From assembly GCA_903905505.1 (NCBI GenBank), contig CAIVGL010000078.1, forward strand, positions 62,001 through 126,000: a DNA stretch of 64,000 nucleotides. The letters run 5' to 3'. This stretch comes from an uncultured Bacteroidia bacterium. GTDB taxonomy: Bacteria; Bacteroidota; Bacteroidia; Bacteroidales; Prolixibacteraceae. Under the pieces are notes generated by a model that did no database searches, was not told the DNA's origin, and was given only the letters and a program-made list of their open reading frames with translations. Both the position numbers and the translations under genes were made by a program. Below are positions 38,507 to 47,157 of this stretch, one piece after another; the first letter of the stretch is position 1, and each line of letters opens with the position of its first letter.

Positions 38507-39046
38507 TTAATCCAAATAGATCTCAATTAGTCCATTGGGGCACTCTAAGTGAATCTCACGCGTTGTTTCATCGATTGAGACAATCACCTGATCCGATAAT
38601 GGGATCATAATCTCCGCTTTGGGATGGGCGATGGTAATCACTAAGTTACCTGAGAAATCGTCGACTCGACTGATCAGCCCCAGTTCACCAAATTTCGAAT
38701 CGAAAGCTGCCATTCCAACCAATACTGAGGCCACCCCTTGATCCTCAGAAGTGACAACTTCATTCTCCCAGACATACACTTTGCACCCCACAAGTTCTTT
38801 GGCTTGCTCAACAGATTCAATCAATTCAAGTTTGCAAATAGCACTCTCGTCGCTCCGATAGCGAACTCCTTCATCGTCGATAAAGAAAGGGACTAATCCA
38901 CCATCGACATCGACAAAAAGGACTTCAAGATCCTCGAAAGTCTCTTCGAACTCCTTTTCAAATGCCAATATCACCTCCCCTTTCAAACCGTGAGGCTTTT
39001 GAATATATCCAACCTCTAAGCAGTCACTCTTATTTATTTGATCCAT
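38507..39046 (-). CDS. rimM: Ribosome maturation factor RimM
   Basis: This 179-residue protein helps mature the head of the 30S subunit by binding S19. The N-terminal RimM domain opens with EVGYIQKPHGLKGEVILAF and the C-terminal PRC-barrel domain holds FGELGLISRVDDFSGNLVI and MIPLSDQVIVSID. The length is normal. It follows rpsP on the same strand, the usual order in Bacteroidota, but a strong terminator/attenuator stands between the two. Confidence 0.95.
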   Translation of the reverse strand: MDQINKSDCLEVGYIQKPHGLKGEVILAFEKEFEETFEDLEVLFVDVDGGLVPFFIDDEGVRYRSDESAICKLELIESVEQAKELVGCKVYVWENEVVTSEDQGVASVLVGMAAFDSKFGELGLISRVDDFSGNLVITIAHPKAEIMIPLSDQVIVSIDETTREIHLECPNGLIEIYLD

Positions 39047-39066
39047 ATACTAACAAAGTTACAAAA

Positions 39067-39096
39067 AAAGGGCGATGGTTTAAACCAACGCCCTTT
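39067..39096 (-). terminator. Terminator or attenuator between rpsP and rimM
   Basis: Reading the minus strand, two 15-base arms (AAAGGGCGTTGGTTT and AAACCATCGCCCTTT) pair with one mismatch and are followed directly by a run of T residues (39063-39069 on the opposite strand). It lies between rpsP and rimM, so it would reduce or end read-through into rimM. Confidence 0.8.
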
Positions 39097-39131
39097 ATAA
39101 TTATGATCTTAAAAGATAGAAATATCTCAAA

Positions 39132-39857
39132 TTATTTCGCTTCTTCAGTTGTATCAGCTTCAGGAGCTTCAGTGGCTTCAGGAGCTTCAACTTCTTCTTC
39201 AGCAACAACCTCTTCAGGAGCTGCCTCTTCTTCTGTCACCTCAACTTCAGCTACTTCTTCAGCTACTTCTTCAGCCGCTTCAACTTCAGCTACTTCATCA
39301 GCAACTTCGTTTTCTTCAACTTCAGCAACTTCTTCTGTAACGTCTTCTTCTTCTTCGGCTTCTTCTTGTGCAGGCTTAGCTTCGGCAGCAGCTGCAGCAG
39401 CCGCATTTTTCTTCGCAATATCGACTATACGAGCCTCATTAATCTGAACTTCGGCCTTCAAGCGATTCTTTTTGTCCTCAACTACATTAGCAGCCAGACC
39501 ATCTTTCTTCGCCTGAATAGAATTTTCTTTATCTTTTACCCAAGCTGCAAAGCGAACATCGACTTCGGCAAGATCAAAAGCTCCTTTTTTAACACCTTCT
39601 AAAAGATGTTTTTTCATCATTACACCTTTGTGCGATAAAATCGTACGACAAGTGTCTGTAGGCTGTGCGCCATTGTTTAGCCATGTAATGGCTTTATCAA
39701 AGTCAAGATCGATGGTGGCAGGATTAGTATTTGGATTGTAAGAACCAATCCTCTCAATAAACCTACCATCTCGTGGTGACCTGCTGTTAGCTACCACAAT
39801 GTGGTAATAGGCATGTTGTTTACGGCCATGCCTTGCCAAACGAATCTTTACTGACAT
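39132..39857 (-). CDS. rpsP: 30S ribosomal protein S16 with long acidic C-terminal extension
   Basis: Residues 1-82 are ordinary bacterial S16 ([20 protein letters not shown], then [17 protein letters not shown]). The protein continues to 241 residues. After a helical linker (about 83-145, Lys/Ala-rich with an alanine run) comes a tail of roughly 90 residues built almost only of Glu, Ala, Val, Thr and Asp, with repeated EVAEVE-type units. S16 is about 80-90 residues in Escherichia coli; C-terminal extensions are known in Bacteroidota, though this one is long. The tail's DNA is a degenerate repeat of GAA/GCA/GTT codons, so copy number could vary between strains. Confidence 0.96.
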   Translation of the reverse strand: MSVKIRLARHGRKQHAYYHIVVANSRSPRDGRFIERIGSYNPNTNPATIDLDFDKAITWLNNGAQPTDTCRTILSHKGVMMKKHLLEGVKKGAFDLAEVDVRFAAWVKDKENSIQAKKDGLAANVVEDKKNRLKAEVQINEARIVDIAKKNAAAAAAAEAKPAQEEAEEEEDVTEEVAEVEENEVADEVAEVEAAEEVAEEVAEVEVTEEEAAPEEVVAEEEVEAPEATEAPEADTTEEAK

Positions 39858-39896
39858 AACGTTTTACGTTGAAATTTATGTTTTTAAATTGACGGG

Positions 39897-39904
39897 CAAA
39901 GATA
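39897..39904 (-). promoter_or_regulatory. -7 promoter box of rpsP
   Basis: TATCTTTG on the minus strand matches TAnnTTTG exactly, 39 bases before the rpsP start codon. The -33 region is only a T-rich run rather than TTTG. Confidence 0.55.
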
Positions 39905-39982
39905 CACTTTAAATCGGTAAAAAAAATAACATCGGAATTTTATCACCACACCTAATTTAGCTCAACTAGAAAATTATTGTTT

Positions 39983-39999
39983 TTGGCATAATTATTGCA
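39983..39999 (+). promoter_or_regulatory. Sigma-54-like -24/-12 promoter
   Basis: TTGGCATA-ATTA-TTGCA matches the sigma-54 consensus at 11 of 13 defined positions, with GG and GC exactly ten bases apart. It lies in the 330-base gap between rpsP and the small lipoprotein gene and points to the latter, leaving a leader of about 175 bases before ATG 40188. The remainder of the gap holds the rpsP promoter, a short palindrome at 40031-40042 (CGCTA-TT-TAGCG) and nothing else recognised. Confidence 0.5.
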
Positions 40000-40187
40000 A
40001 TTAATTTAGCAGCAATTACAAAATGATTAACGCTATTTAGCGAACCTATTGCCTTTAAAAAGCTTTGGTTATCACCAACATTAATGACGGAAGAAAAAAA
40101 AATATATTATTATCTTTGACTCGATTTTTCAGTCGACCTAACAAGAAATTTAAATTACCTAAAAAACCTATCAATACCCAATCAACC

Positions 40188-40880
40188 ATGAAACAACTTC
40201 AAACATTAGCAACTTGTCTAGTATTCATTATATTTTTCACTAGTTGTGAGAAGGCAACCGTAGTAAGTGTTGCTGCGGCGGATTCATTTATCAAAGTTAT
40301 ACGAAACCCCAGCGACACGAGTAAATTAGTATATGGCTTAGTAAACAGTGTATTTTCTTACAATACCATGATCTCTGCCAAAGTCGTAACCCCCGACAAT
40401 GCAACCATCCAATTGATCGATTTTAGCAGTTCAGGTAATTCACTCTACAAAATGCCTTCTGATCTTGAGTTTACATCTACGGTACCAACTCCTGGCAATT
40501 ATGCCTATACGGTAAATTTTAGAGATGGAGAAACTATAACTTATACCAATGCAGTCTCACCATCTACAATTACTCCGGTACAGATTGTTTCGCTTGTCAA
40601 ATCGGCTGGCGCTGACTCGGTTATCGTTTCTTGGAAAGCGGTGACCAATGCACAAGCCTATTCTTTAAAAATAACCTGTGGTCCAACTCAAGTATACTAC
40701 CAAAATCCATTTTCAGACACCAGTGGTAAATCCATCTTAAGATTAAGCTTTCCAATTGCAAATGCCATCTTTACCCAAAAAGGAACCTATACGTTTGAAA
40801 TCGACGATCTTCTTTTTGAAACGTCAGAAATGACCACTATTCAATCTGTTGGGGCTGCAAAAAAAGACATTGTACTCTAA
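40188..40880 (+). CDS. Small lipoprotein with fibronectin-III-like region
   Basis: This 230-residue protein starts at ATG 40188, directly before a lipoprotein signal (MKQLQTLATCLVFIIFF with Cys at about residue 20 in FFTSCEK). A longer frame back to 40065 reads through a basic, non-signal stretch and is unlikely. Residues about 55-120 look like one beta-sandwich. Residues about 125-225 (SVIVSWKAVTNAQAYSLKI) match the typical fibronectin-III strand pattern with the conserved Trp. It is likely a surface or periplasmic lipoprotein of unknown role. A sigma-54-like element lies upstream and a strong terminator downstream, so it is probably monocistronic. Confidence 0.85.
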   Translation: MKQLQTLATCLVFIIFFTSCEKATVVSVAAADSFIKVIRNPSDTSKLVYGLVNSVFSYNTMISAKVVTPDNATIQLIDFSSSGNSLYKMPSDLEFTSTVPTPGNYAYTVNFRDGETITYTNAVSPSTITPVQIVSLVKSAGADSVIVSWKAVTNAQAYSLKITCGPTQVYYQNPFSDTSGKSILRLSFPIANAIFTQKGTYTFEIDDLLFETSEMTTIQSVGAAKKDIVL

Positions 40881-40922
40881 TAGAGCGTGTAAAGAGCTGA
40901 AGTTTTATCACTATAAAATATC

Positions 40923-40958
40923 AATAAAGGAGAGTCGGATGACTCTCCTTTATTTTTT
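40923..40958 (+). terminator. Intrinsic terminator after the FN3-like lipoprotein gene
   Basis: A 14-base perfect inverted repeat (AATAAAGGAGAGTC at 40923-40936, GACTCTCCTTTATT at 40941-40954) has a GGAT loop and is followed by T residues. Confidence 0.9.
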
Positions 40959-41120
40959 ATCCTTTGGCCAAAGCAAACCTTTAGCCTTCAATAGGTTTAA
41001 ATCATCACAGAATAGTTATCAACACACGAGTATTTACGGACAAATTTTTATATTTTTAACGATGCGAAAAACGCACGTTTAATTCATAACACTCGCATTT
41101 CCTAAAGAAATTTCAATCGT

Positions 41121-44100
41121 ATGGCCTCATTCACTCATCTTCATGTTCATAGCCAATATTCAATCCTTGACGGTGCCGCAGCGGTTGTCGATCTGGTAAA
41201 AAAAGCCAAAGAAGATGGGATGACAGCACTAGCTCTGACGGATCATGGTAGTATGTTTGGGATCAAAGATTTTCACCAAACATGCAAAAAGTTCGGGGTC
41301 AAGCCGATACTTGGCGTAGAGACTTATGTCGCCTCACGAGGAATTCACTTCAAAGACAAAAACGAAAAAGAAGATCGATCAGGCGACCATCTAATTTTAT
41401 TGGCCAAGAATGAAAAAGGATATCGCAACTTATTAAAACTGGTCACGATTGCCAATACCGAGGGGATGTATTACAAACCAAGGATTGACAAAAATCTACT
41501 CGAGAAGCATAGTGAAGGTTTGATTGTCTCTTCAGCCTGCATTGGCGGCGAGATACCTCAACATATCCTAAAAGGGAATATGGATGCTGCCGAAGAGGCC
41601 ATACAATGGTTTAAAAATATCTTTAAAGATGATTTCTATCTGGAGATACAACGACATAAGACTGCCGAAGCGCATCTACCAACCGAGGTATACGACAGCC
41701 AATTAATCGTAAACAAGGAATTAATTCGACTTGGCAAAAAATACGACATCAAAGTGATTGCCACAAACGATAGTCATTTTACCAATGGTGAAGATGCCGA
41801 TGCACACGACTTGCTGATTTGTTTAAATACAGGTAAAGACCTCGACGATCCATCTCGGATGCGCTACACTAAACAAGAGTGGCTTAAAACCACTGCAGAG
41901 ATGAATCAGCTATTTGGCGATATGCCAGAAACACTAGCTAACACAGTTGAAATTTCTGACAAGGTTGAATTTTACGAGCTTGACTCAAATCCGATCATGC
42001 CAGAATTCCCTATACCACCCTCTTTTGGCACCATAGAGGAGTATAAAATTCAATTTCCGGAACAGGTTCTAATCAATGAATTTAAAGACCTTGCCACTAG
42101 AGCTGGGGGCTATGAAAATGCCCTTCGGGTCAAGTTTGAATCTGACTACCTTGCCCATCTGGTCTACAAAGGTGCCATACTTCGATATGGAGAGGAATTA
42201 GACAGCATAACCAAAGAGCGGATAGAGTTTGAGCTTGAAACCATTAAAACGATGGGTTTCCCAGGCTACTTCTTAATTGTTCAAGATTTCATCGCGGCTG
42301 CCCGAGAGATGAATGTCATCGTGGGACCAGGCCGAGGATCTGCAGCAGGCTCAGTGGTGGCTTACACGACGGGGATAACCAATGTTGACCCGATTAAGCA
42401 CGACCTCCTATTTGAGCGATTCCTAAATCCTGACCGTATATCAATGCCCGATATAGACATCGATTTCGATGATGATGGTCGCCAGTTGGTCCTTAATTGG
42501 GTTAAGGATAAGTATAGTCGAGATAATGTGGCACATATCTGCACCTTCGGCACCATGGCAGCAAAAATGGCTATTCGGGATGTCTCACGCGTCTTAAAAC
42601 TGCCCCTATCTGAAGCTGACCGTCTAGCCAAGATGGTCCCAGAAACACCGAAGATAACTTTAGCCAAGGCTTATCGCGAAAATCCAGCCCTTGAGGCGGA
42701 AAGGAAATCTCCGAATCCACTAATTATTAAAACGCTAAAGTTTGCAGAGACCCTCGAAGGGTGTATTCGGCAATATGGAGTTCATGCTTGTGGCATCCTA
42801 ATCGGAAGAGACAAGTTAGATAACCATATCCCATTGATGCCGACCAAAGATGAAGATCTGCTGACCACACAATACGATGGTCACTTCGTAGAATCCATAG
42901 GCTTATTGAAAATGGATTTCCTCGGTCTTAAAACGCTATCAATCATTAAAGAGTGTCTTGAGAATATCGAATTATCAAAAAAAATAAAACTAGATATCGA
43001 TAAGATACCATTCGATGACCCAAAGACTTTTGAGCTTTTCAGCAATGGAAACACCACGGCTATCTTTCAGTTCGAGTCAACAGGAATGAAGAAATGGCTT
43101 CGACTATTGCAACCCAGTCGATTCGAGGACTTAGTGGCCATGAATGCGCTTTATCGCCCAGGTCCTATGGATTATATTCCGAACTACGTGAATCGCAAGA
43201 TGGGTCGAGAAGAGATTGTTTACGACCATCCGATCATGGAGCACTACCTTGCCGATACCTATGGAATTACAGTCTACCAGGAACAGGTGATGCTTCAGGC
43301 CCGTGCATTGGGACTTTTCACACGAGGCGAATCCGATTCGCTGCGTAAAGCAATGGGAAAGAAAGATCTACCGTTAATGGAGAAACTCAAAGCTAAATTC
43401 ACAGAAGGGTGCAAGAATAATCCTGAATTTATGGAGGGTTGCAAAACAATAAGTAAGGCTGTGGATCTGGTGATTGACAAGATTTGGAAAGACTGGGAAG
43501 CATTTGCTCAATATGCATTCAACAAATCACATTCTGTTTGTTATGCCTATATCGCCTATCAGACTGGTTATCTTAAAGCCAACTACCCATCAGAGTTTAT
43601 GGCGGCTGTATTGAGTTGTAACTTAACCAATGCCGATAAAATATCCATTTTCATGGATGAGAGTAAGCATATGGGGTTAGCCGTTATGGGTCCTGATGTG
43701 AATGAGTCGCGCTCAAATTTCTTTATCAATAAAAATGGAGGTCTTCGATTTGGACTATCAGCCATTAAAGGTGTTGGCGCAGGTGCTGTGGCCGACATTA
43801 TAAAAGAGCGAGATGCGAATGGCGATTTCAATTCCATCTTCAACTTCGTAGAACGAGTAAACCTACAAACCATCAATAAAAAGAACCTAGAAGCACTAGC
43901 GATGGCAGGTGCATTTGATAGCTTTTCAAACATTTACAGATCACAATATTTTGGGGAGATGAGCGATGGAATAACCTTCATCGAAGCCCTCATTAAATAT
44001 GGCAATCGCGTGCAAGGCGACAAACAGTCGTCTATGGCCTCTTTATTTGGCGAATTTCAAACCATAGAAGTCAAAGTACCTTCCATACCACTGGTTCCAG

Positions 44101-44759
44101 AATGGCCTAAAATAATGGCGTTAGAGAAAGAGAAAAATCTAATCGGCATCTACCTCTCGTCTCATCCATTAGATGATTACCAAGCTGAGATCAGAAGCTA
44201 TTGCACCAAAGATGTTAACCTTTCTAGCCTCAACAATGAAATTGAAACCATAAAAAACAGGGAATTAACTTTTGTAGGTATTGTTACAGAGGTGCAAGAA
44301 GGGGTTACCAAAAATGGCAAACCCTTCTCCTCCTTAACCCTTACCGACTATTCCGACTCGTATAAGATGATGTTTTTCGGAAATGACTTTGTGAACTTTG
44401 GAAATTTCTGCAAGAAAGGGTTATTTCTACTCATCCGAGGTAAGATAGCGCCTCGCTGGCATGGTGGCGATCAGCTTGAATTCAAGGCGAGTAAGATCGA
44501 ACTTTTGCAGGAGCTAGCGGAAAAAGCGGAAAGCATGAGAATAACAATTCAAGCCAAAGATTTGACACAAGAGTTAGTGCAGGAATTAGATTTAAAGCTC
44601 AATCAATCACCAGGTAAGACGTTAATAAAATTCGAAGTCTTTGATCCAACAACCAATATAAAGCTCTATCTTTTTTCACGAACTAGACGTGCTGGATTGT
44701 CAAATGAGCTAAAAGCATATCTGCAAAAAAATCCAGATATCGCGTTTACTATAAATTAA
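41121..44759 (+). CDS. dnaE: DNA polymerase III alpha subunit
   Basis: This 1212-residue replicative polymerase is colinear with DnaE. The N-terminal PHP domain keeps its metal ligands (FTHLHVHSQYSILDG and ALTDHGSMFG). The C-family palm carries GPGRGSAAGSVVAY and the catalytic aspartates in PDIDIDFDD (about residues 444-450). The fingers (YRPGPMDYIPNYV), a helix-hairpin-helix region and the OB fold (FVGIVTEVQEGVTKNGKPF, about residue 1050) follow. It stands alone, after the lipoprotein terminator. The thioredoxin promoter begins within 5 bases of its stop codon. Confidence 0.98.
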   Translation: MASFTHLHVHSQYSILDGAAAVVDLVKKAKEDGMTALALTDHGSMFGIKDFHQTCKKFGVKPILGVETYVASRGIHFKDKNEKEDRSGDHLILLAKNEKGYRNLLKLVTIANTEGMYYKPRIDKNLLEKHSEGLIVSSACIGGEIPQHILKGNMDAAEEAIQWFKNIFKDDFYLEIQRHKTAEAHLPTEVYDSQLIVNKELIRLGKKYDIKVIATNDSHFTNGEDADAHDLLICLNTGKDLDDPSRMRYTKQEWLKTTAEMNQLFGDMPETLANTVEISDKVEFYELDSNPIMPEFPIPPSFGTIEEYKIQFPEQVLINEFKDLATRAGGYENALRVKFESDYLAHLVYKGAILRYGEELDSITKERIEFELETIKTMGFPGYFLIVQDFIAAAREMNVIVGPGRGSAAGSVVAYTTGITNVDPIKHDLLFERFLNPDRISMPDIDIDFDDDGRQLVLNWVKDKYSRDNVAHICTFGTMAAKMAIRDVSRVLKLPLSEADRLAKMVPETPKITLAKAYRENPALEAERKSPNPLIIKTLKFAETLEGCIRQYGVHACGILIGRDKLDNHIPLMPTKDEDLLTTQYDGHFVESIGLLKMDFLGLKTLSIIKECLENIELSKKIKLDIDKIPFDDPKTFELFSNGNTTAIFQFESTGMKKWLRLLQPSRFEDLVAMNALYRPGPMDYIPNYVNRKMGREEIVYDHPIMEHYLADTYGITVYQEQVMLQARALGLFTRGESDSLRKAMGKKDLPLMEKLKAKFTEGCKNNPEFMEGCKTISKAVDLVIDKIWKDWEAFAQYAFNKSHSVCYAYIAYQTGYLKANYPSEFMAAVLSCNLTNADKISIFMDESKHMGLAVMGPDVNESRSNFFINKNGGLRFGLSAIKGVGAGAVADIIKERDANGDFNSIFNFVERVNLQTINKKNLEALAMAGAFDSFSNIYRSQYFGEMSDGITFIEALIKYGNRVQGDKQSSMASLFGEFQTIEVKVPSIPLVPEWPKIMALEKEKNLIGIYLSSHPLDDYQAEIRSYCTKDVNLSSLNNEIETIKNRELTFVGIVTEVQEGVTKNGKPFSSLTLTDYSDSYKMMFFGNDFVNFGNFCKKGLFLLIRGKIAPRWHGGDQLEFKASKIELLQELAEKAESMRITIQAKDLTQELVQELDLKLNQSPGKTLIKFEVFDPTTNIKLYLFSRTRRAGLSNELKAYLQKNPDIAFTIN

Positions 44760-44763
44760 TTCT

Positions 44764-44771
44764 TAAATTTG
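44764..44771 (+). promoter_or_regulatory. -7 promoter box of the thioredoxin gene
   Basis: TAAATTTG matches TAnnTTTG exactly, 48 bases before the ATG at 44820. A -33 TTTG is not found at the usual distance. Confidence 0.45.
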
Positions 44772-44819
44772 CAGAACCATATTATCTGACTTTTTTTTAA
44801 TAATTTAAAATATTTTGCC

Positions 44820-45137
44820 ATGGCTATTGAGGTAACAGATGAAAATTTTGATGAGCTGGTAATCCAATCTGAGCTACCAGTCTTGGTAGATTTCTGGGCA
44901 GAGTGGTGCGGACCTTGCAGAATGATTGGACCACTTGTTGCTGAGCTATCTGATGAATATGCAGGAAGAGCGACAGTCGTAAAAATGGATGTAGATTCTA
45001 ATCCTGGCACTGCAGCTAAATTTGGAATTCGCAACATTCCAACTATTTTATTCTTTAAAAATGGTGAAGTTGCAGACAAACAAGTTGGTGCGGTACCTAA
45101 AACGATACTTGCATCTAAGATTGATGCCATGTTATAG
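44820..45137 (+). CDS. trxA: Thioredoxin
   Basis: This 105-residue cytoplasmic thioredoxin has the full active site FWAEWCGPCRM (C30, C33), the conserved cis-Pro in IRNIPTILFF and the KNGEVADKQVGA strand. It reduces disulfides in ribonucleotide reductase, methionine sulfoxide reductase and others. It has its own -7 box and is closed by a strong bidirectional terminator. Confidence 0.97.
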   Translation: MAIEVTDENFDELVIQSELPVLVDFWAEWCGPCRMIGPLVAELSDEYAGRATVVKMDVDSNPGTAAKFGIRNIPTILFFKNGEVADKQVGAVPKTILASKIDAML

Positions 45138-45151
45138 AACACATAAATCAA

Positions 45152-45196
45152 ATATTAAAAAAGGCATAAGACAAACTCTTATGCCTTTTTTAATAT
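45152..45196. terminator. Bidirectional terminator between trxA and the EEP gene
   Basis: A 19-base perfect inverted repeat (45152-45170 and 45178-45196) has a 7-base loop; its core is AAGGCATAAG/CTTATGCCTT flanked by A and T runs. It lies between convergent genes and can end transcription from both sides. Confidence 0.92.
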
Positions 45197-45199
45197 CAC

Positions 45200-46270
45200 C
45201 TAGTCTTTAATCTCCAAACGACAGCGAATAGGAAAATGATCGGAAAGCTTAACCCGATCGCGTGCATAGCTGGAGACGGTAAACTTTGAATCAAAAAGCA
45301 TATAATCGATACGAAACGAAGGGAGTTCGCCATTGTAAGTATTAGACCTCCACCACCCCGCCTCAACGAATGCATCTTTTAAATTACCCCGCACAATATG
45401 GTAAGCATACGAAAGCGGAGTATCGTTAAAATCACCACATACCAAAACTGGAAAAGGCGATTTTTGAATATGTTCAGCAACTCTTCGAGCTTGATAAGCA
45501 CGCAACTCAAATCCTTTAATAAGCTTAAAACTAACTTTTCGAGCCTCCTTGATTTGCTCTCTATTGGGTGAAGATCCCAGATCATCGATAACAGAATAAT
45601 CATCAGGGTCAATGGAATACGACTGCAGATGGCAGTTATAAACGCGTATTGTTTGTCGACTATTCACCTTTAGATCGGTAAACAGAACCAAATTGGATGT
45701 TCCTGGAAACCGAATCTCACCATGGTTGATAATTGGAAATTTTGAGAGTGTAATTAAACCTGTATGACCTCCATTCGAGGCTAATTGGTAAAAATCAACC
45801 GCTGGCAAAGCGGCCTTAAGTCCTTCCGGGCTTAGCTTACCCCCTTTGACAAAGATGGCCTCTTGCAAGCAAATTATTTCAGAGCCATGCGCCTTGAAAT
45901 AATCAACAATCTTTGGAGATTTAACTTTTGAAGACCTAAGGTCTGATCGAAATCCATGCACATTAAAGCTTAGAACCTTAATGCCAGATCCGCCTGAACG
46001 AAGTTGAGGAAACAGCTGATAGGTATTCGTAAAATTGGTTAATCCTAATACTATGGCCAACAAAGAGATCCACAACCTTTTTGAGCGCTGTAAGCCCCAG
46101 AACACAACAAAGAAAATATTTAAGACTAAAAAATAGGGATACGCGAGACCAAAAAAGGAGATTGGCCAAAAAGAATCGGGTGGCACATAAGGGGCTAAAT
46201 AAGCAATTAAAAGGAGCAGGACCGAACCCAGATTTAAGGCTAAGCCAAATTTTAGAAAGAACTTTTTCAC
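45200..46270 (-). CDS. Membrane-anchored endonuclease/exonuclease/phosphatase (EEP) family protein
   Basis: This 356-residue protein has three hydrophobic helices in the first 90 residues, then an EEP hydrolase domain: KVLSFNVHGFRS (metal/phosphate Asn), CLQEAI (metal Glu), LVCGDFNDTPLS (catalytic Asp and Asn) and the terminal LSDHFPIRC (catalytic Asp-His). All family residues are present, so it should be active on a phosphodiester or phosphomonoester. Such proteins include nucleases and sphingomyelinase-like phospholipases; the substrate is open. It ends the mutL - rhomboid - rhomboid - EEP unit, starting four bases after the second rhomboid. Confidence 0.9.
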   Translation of the reverse strand: MKKFFLKFGLALNLGSVLLLLIAYLAPYVPPDSFWPISFFGLAYPYFLVLNIFFVVFWGLQRSKRLWISLLAIVLGLTNFTNTYQLFPQLRSGGSGIKVLSFNVHGFRSDLRSSKVKSPKIVDYFKAHGSEIICLQEAIFVKGGKLSPEGLKAALPAVDFYQLASNGGHTGLITLSKFPIINHGEIRFPGTSNLVLFTDLKVNSRQTIRVYNCHLQSYSIDPDDYSVIDDLGSSPNREQIKEARKVSFKLIKGFELRAYQARRVAEHIQKSPFPVLVCGDFNDTPLSYAYHIVRGNLKDAFVEAGWWRSNTYNGELPSFRIDYMLFDSKFTVSSYARDRVKLSDHFPIRCRLEIKD

Positions 46271-46274
46271 CCTT

Positions 46275-47153
46275 CTACTTTTTTTGCCCCAGCTTAAACA
46301 ATATTTCGCGCTCCTCGAAGGTCAAGCTCTCATAACCCGACTTACCAATCTTGTCTAATACCTGATTGACTTCATTTTGCTGTTGCTTCTTACTCCGATT
46401 GTAATCGTAATCGGGATTAGGAGAGGCATATTTAATCTTTAATTTCCGCTTTAATGCAAACCAAGAAAAGAGAGTATCAATAAGTCGATCAAAAGGACTA
46501 GTTAAATTCCTACCCGACTTTAACTGCGACATATAGATCCAGCCCCAAAGAGCTCCACCTAAATGAGCAAAATTACCACCTGCATTTTCTCCTGAAAGAC
46601 TAATGACATAAAGAATTATACTGATCAACGCAATCCATTTTATGCGCACAGGGCCAATGAAAGCGAAGTGAATAATATGATTGGGGACATATACTGCACT
46701 TGCGATAACAATAGCGATCACAGAAGCCGAAGCTCCGATCAACTCGCTAGTAGCCAGCTTCTGTTGAAAGATTGGCAATCCATTATATGCGGCAAAAAAT
46801 GCTAAGCCGCCAACTAACCCTCCAAAAATATATAGACTGAATAGTTTCTGCTGCGAATGATATTCCAAGAATATCTTTCCAAACCAATAAAGCCACAACA
46901 TATTAAAAAGAATATGAAGAAACTCAAAATGGAGAAACATAAAACTAAATATCGTCCAGGGCCGAGAGAGAAAAAGCTCAAATGAAGCTGGTAAAGCTAG
47001 CCAGCTTAAAAGCCACGTACCATCAGCACCACTCAACGAATATCCAACAAAAACCAATCGAACCAGAATCCACAATGCAATGTTTACATAGATTAGTCTA
47101 GTCAGATAGGACCCATTCCTAAAGGAGAGTTTTATTTCGTCGAATATTCCCAT
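46275..47153 (-). CDS. Rhomboid-family intramembrane serine protease, second of a pair
   Basis: This 292-residue protein has six or seven membrane helices. The catalytic Ser is in ELIGASASV, the His in NFAHLGGALWG, and the HILFNMLWLYWFG motif matches the rhomboid HxxxN oxyanion region. A soluble tail of about 70 residues, Lys- and Gln-rich and ending FEEREILFKLGQKK, follows the last helix. It starts four bases after the first rhomboid gene and precedes the EEP gene by four bases. Confidence 0.93.
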   Translation of the reverse strand: MGIFDEIKLSFRNGSYLTRLIYVNIALWILVRLVFVGYSLSGADGTWLLSWLALPASFELFLSRPWTIFSFMFLHFEFLHILFNMLWLYWFGKIFLEYHSQQKLFSLYIFGGLVGGLAFFAAYNGLPIFQQKLATSELIGASASVIAIVIASAVYVPNHIIHFAFIGPVRIKWIALISIILYVISLSGENAGGNFAHLGGALWGWIYMSQLKSGRNLTSPFDRLIDTLFSWFALKRKLKIKYASPNPDYDYNRSKKQQQNEVNQVLDKIGKSGYESLTFEEREILFKLGQKK

Positions 47154-47157
47154 CCGA

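Noticed and set aside
39149..39447. Open frames on the plus strand opposite the rpsP tail, encoding Leu/Gln- or Ser/Thr-rich repeats
   Set aside because: They are the mirror of the Glu/Ala/Val codon repeats of the S16 tail and have no start context or family.
40031..40042. Palindrome CGCTA-TT-TAGCG in the rpsP-lipoprotein gap
   Set aside because: It is too short and unplaced relative to promoters to call an operator; noted only within the region entry.
41016..41024. TTATCAACA resembling a DnaA box before dnaE
   Set aside because: It has a mismatch in the core, stands alone and has no origin-like context.
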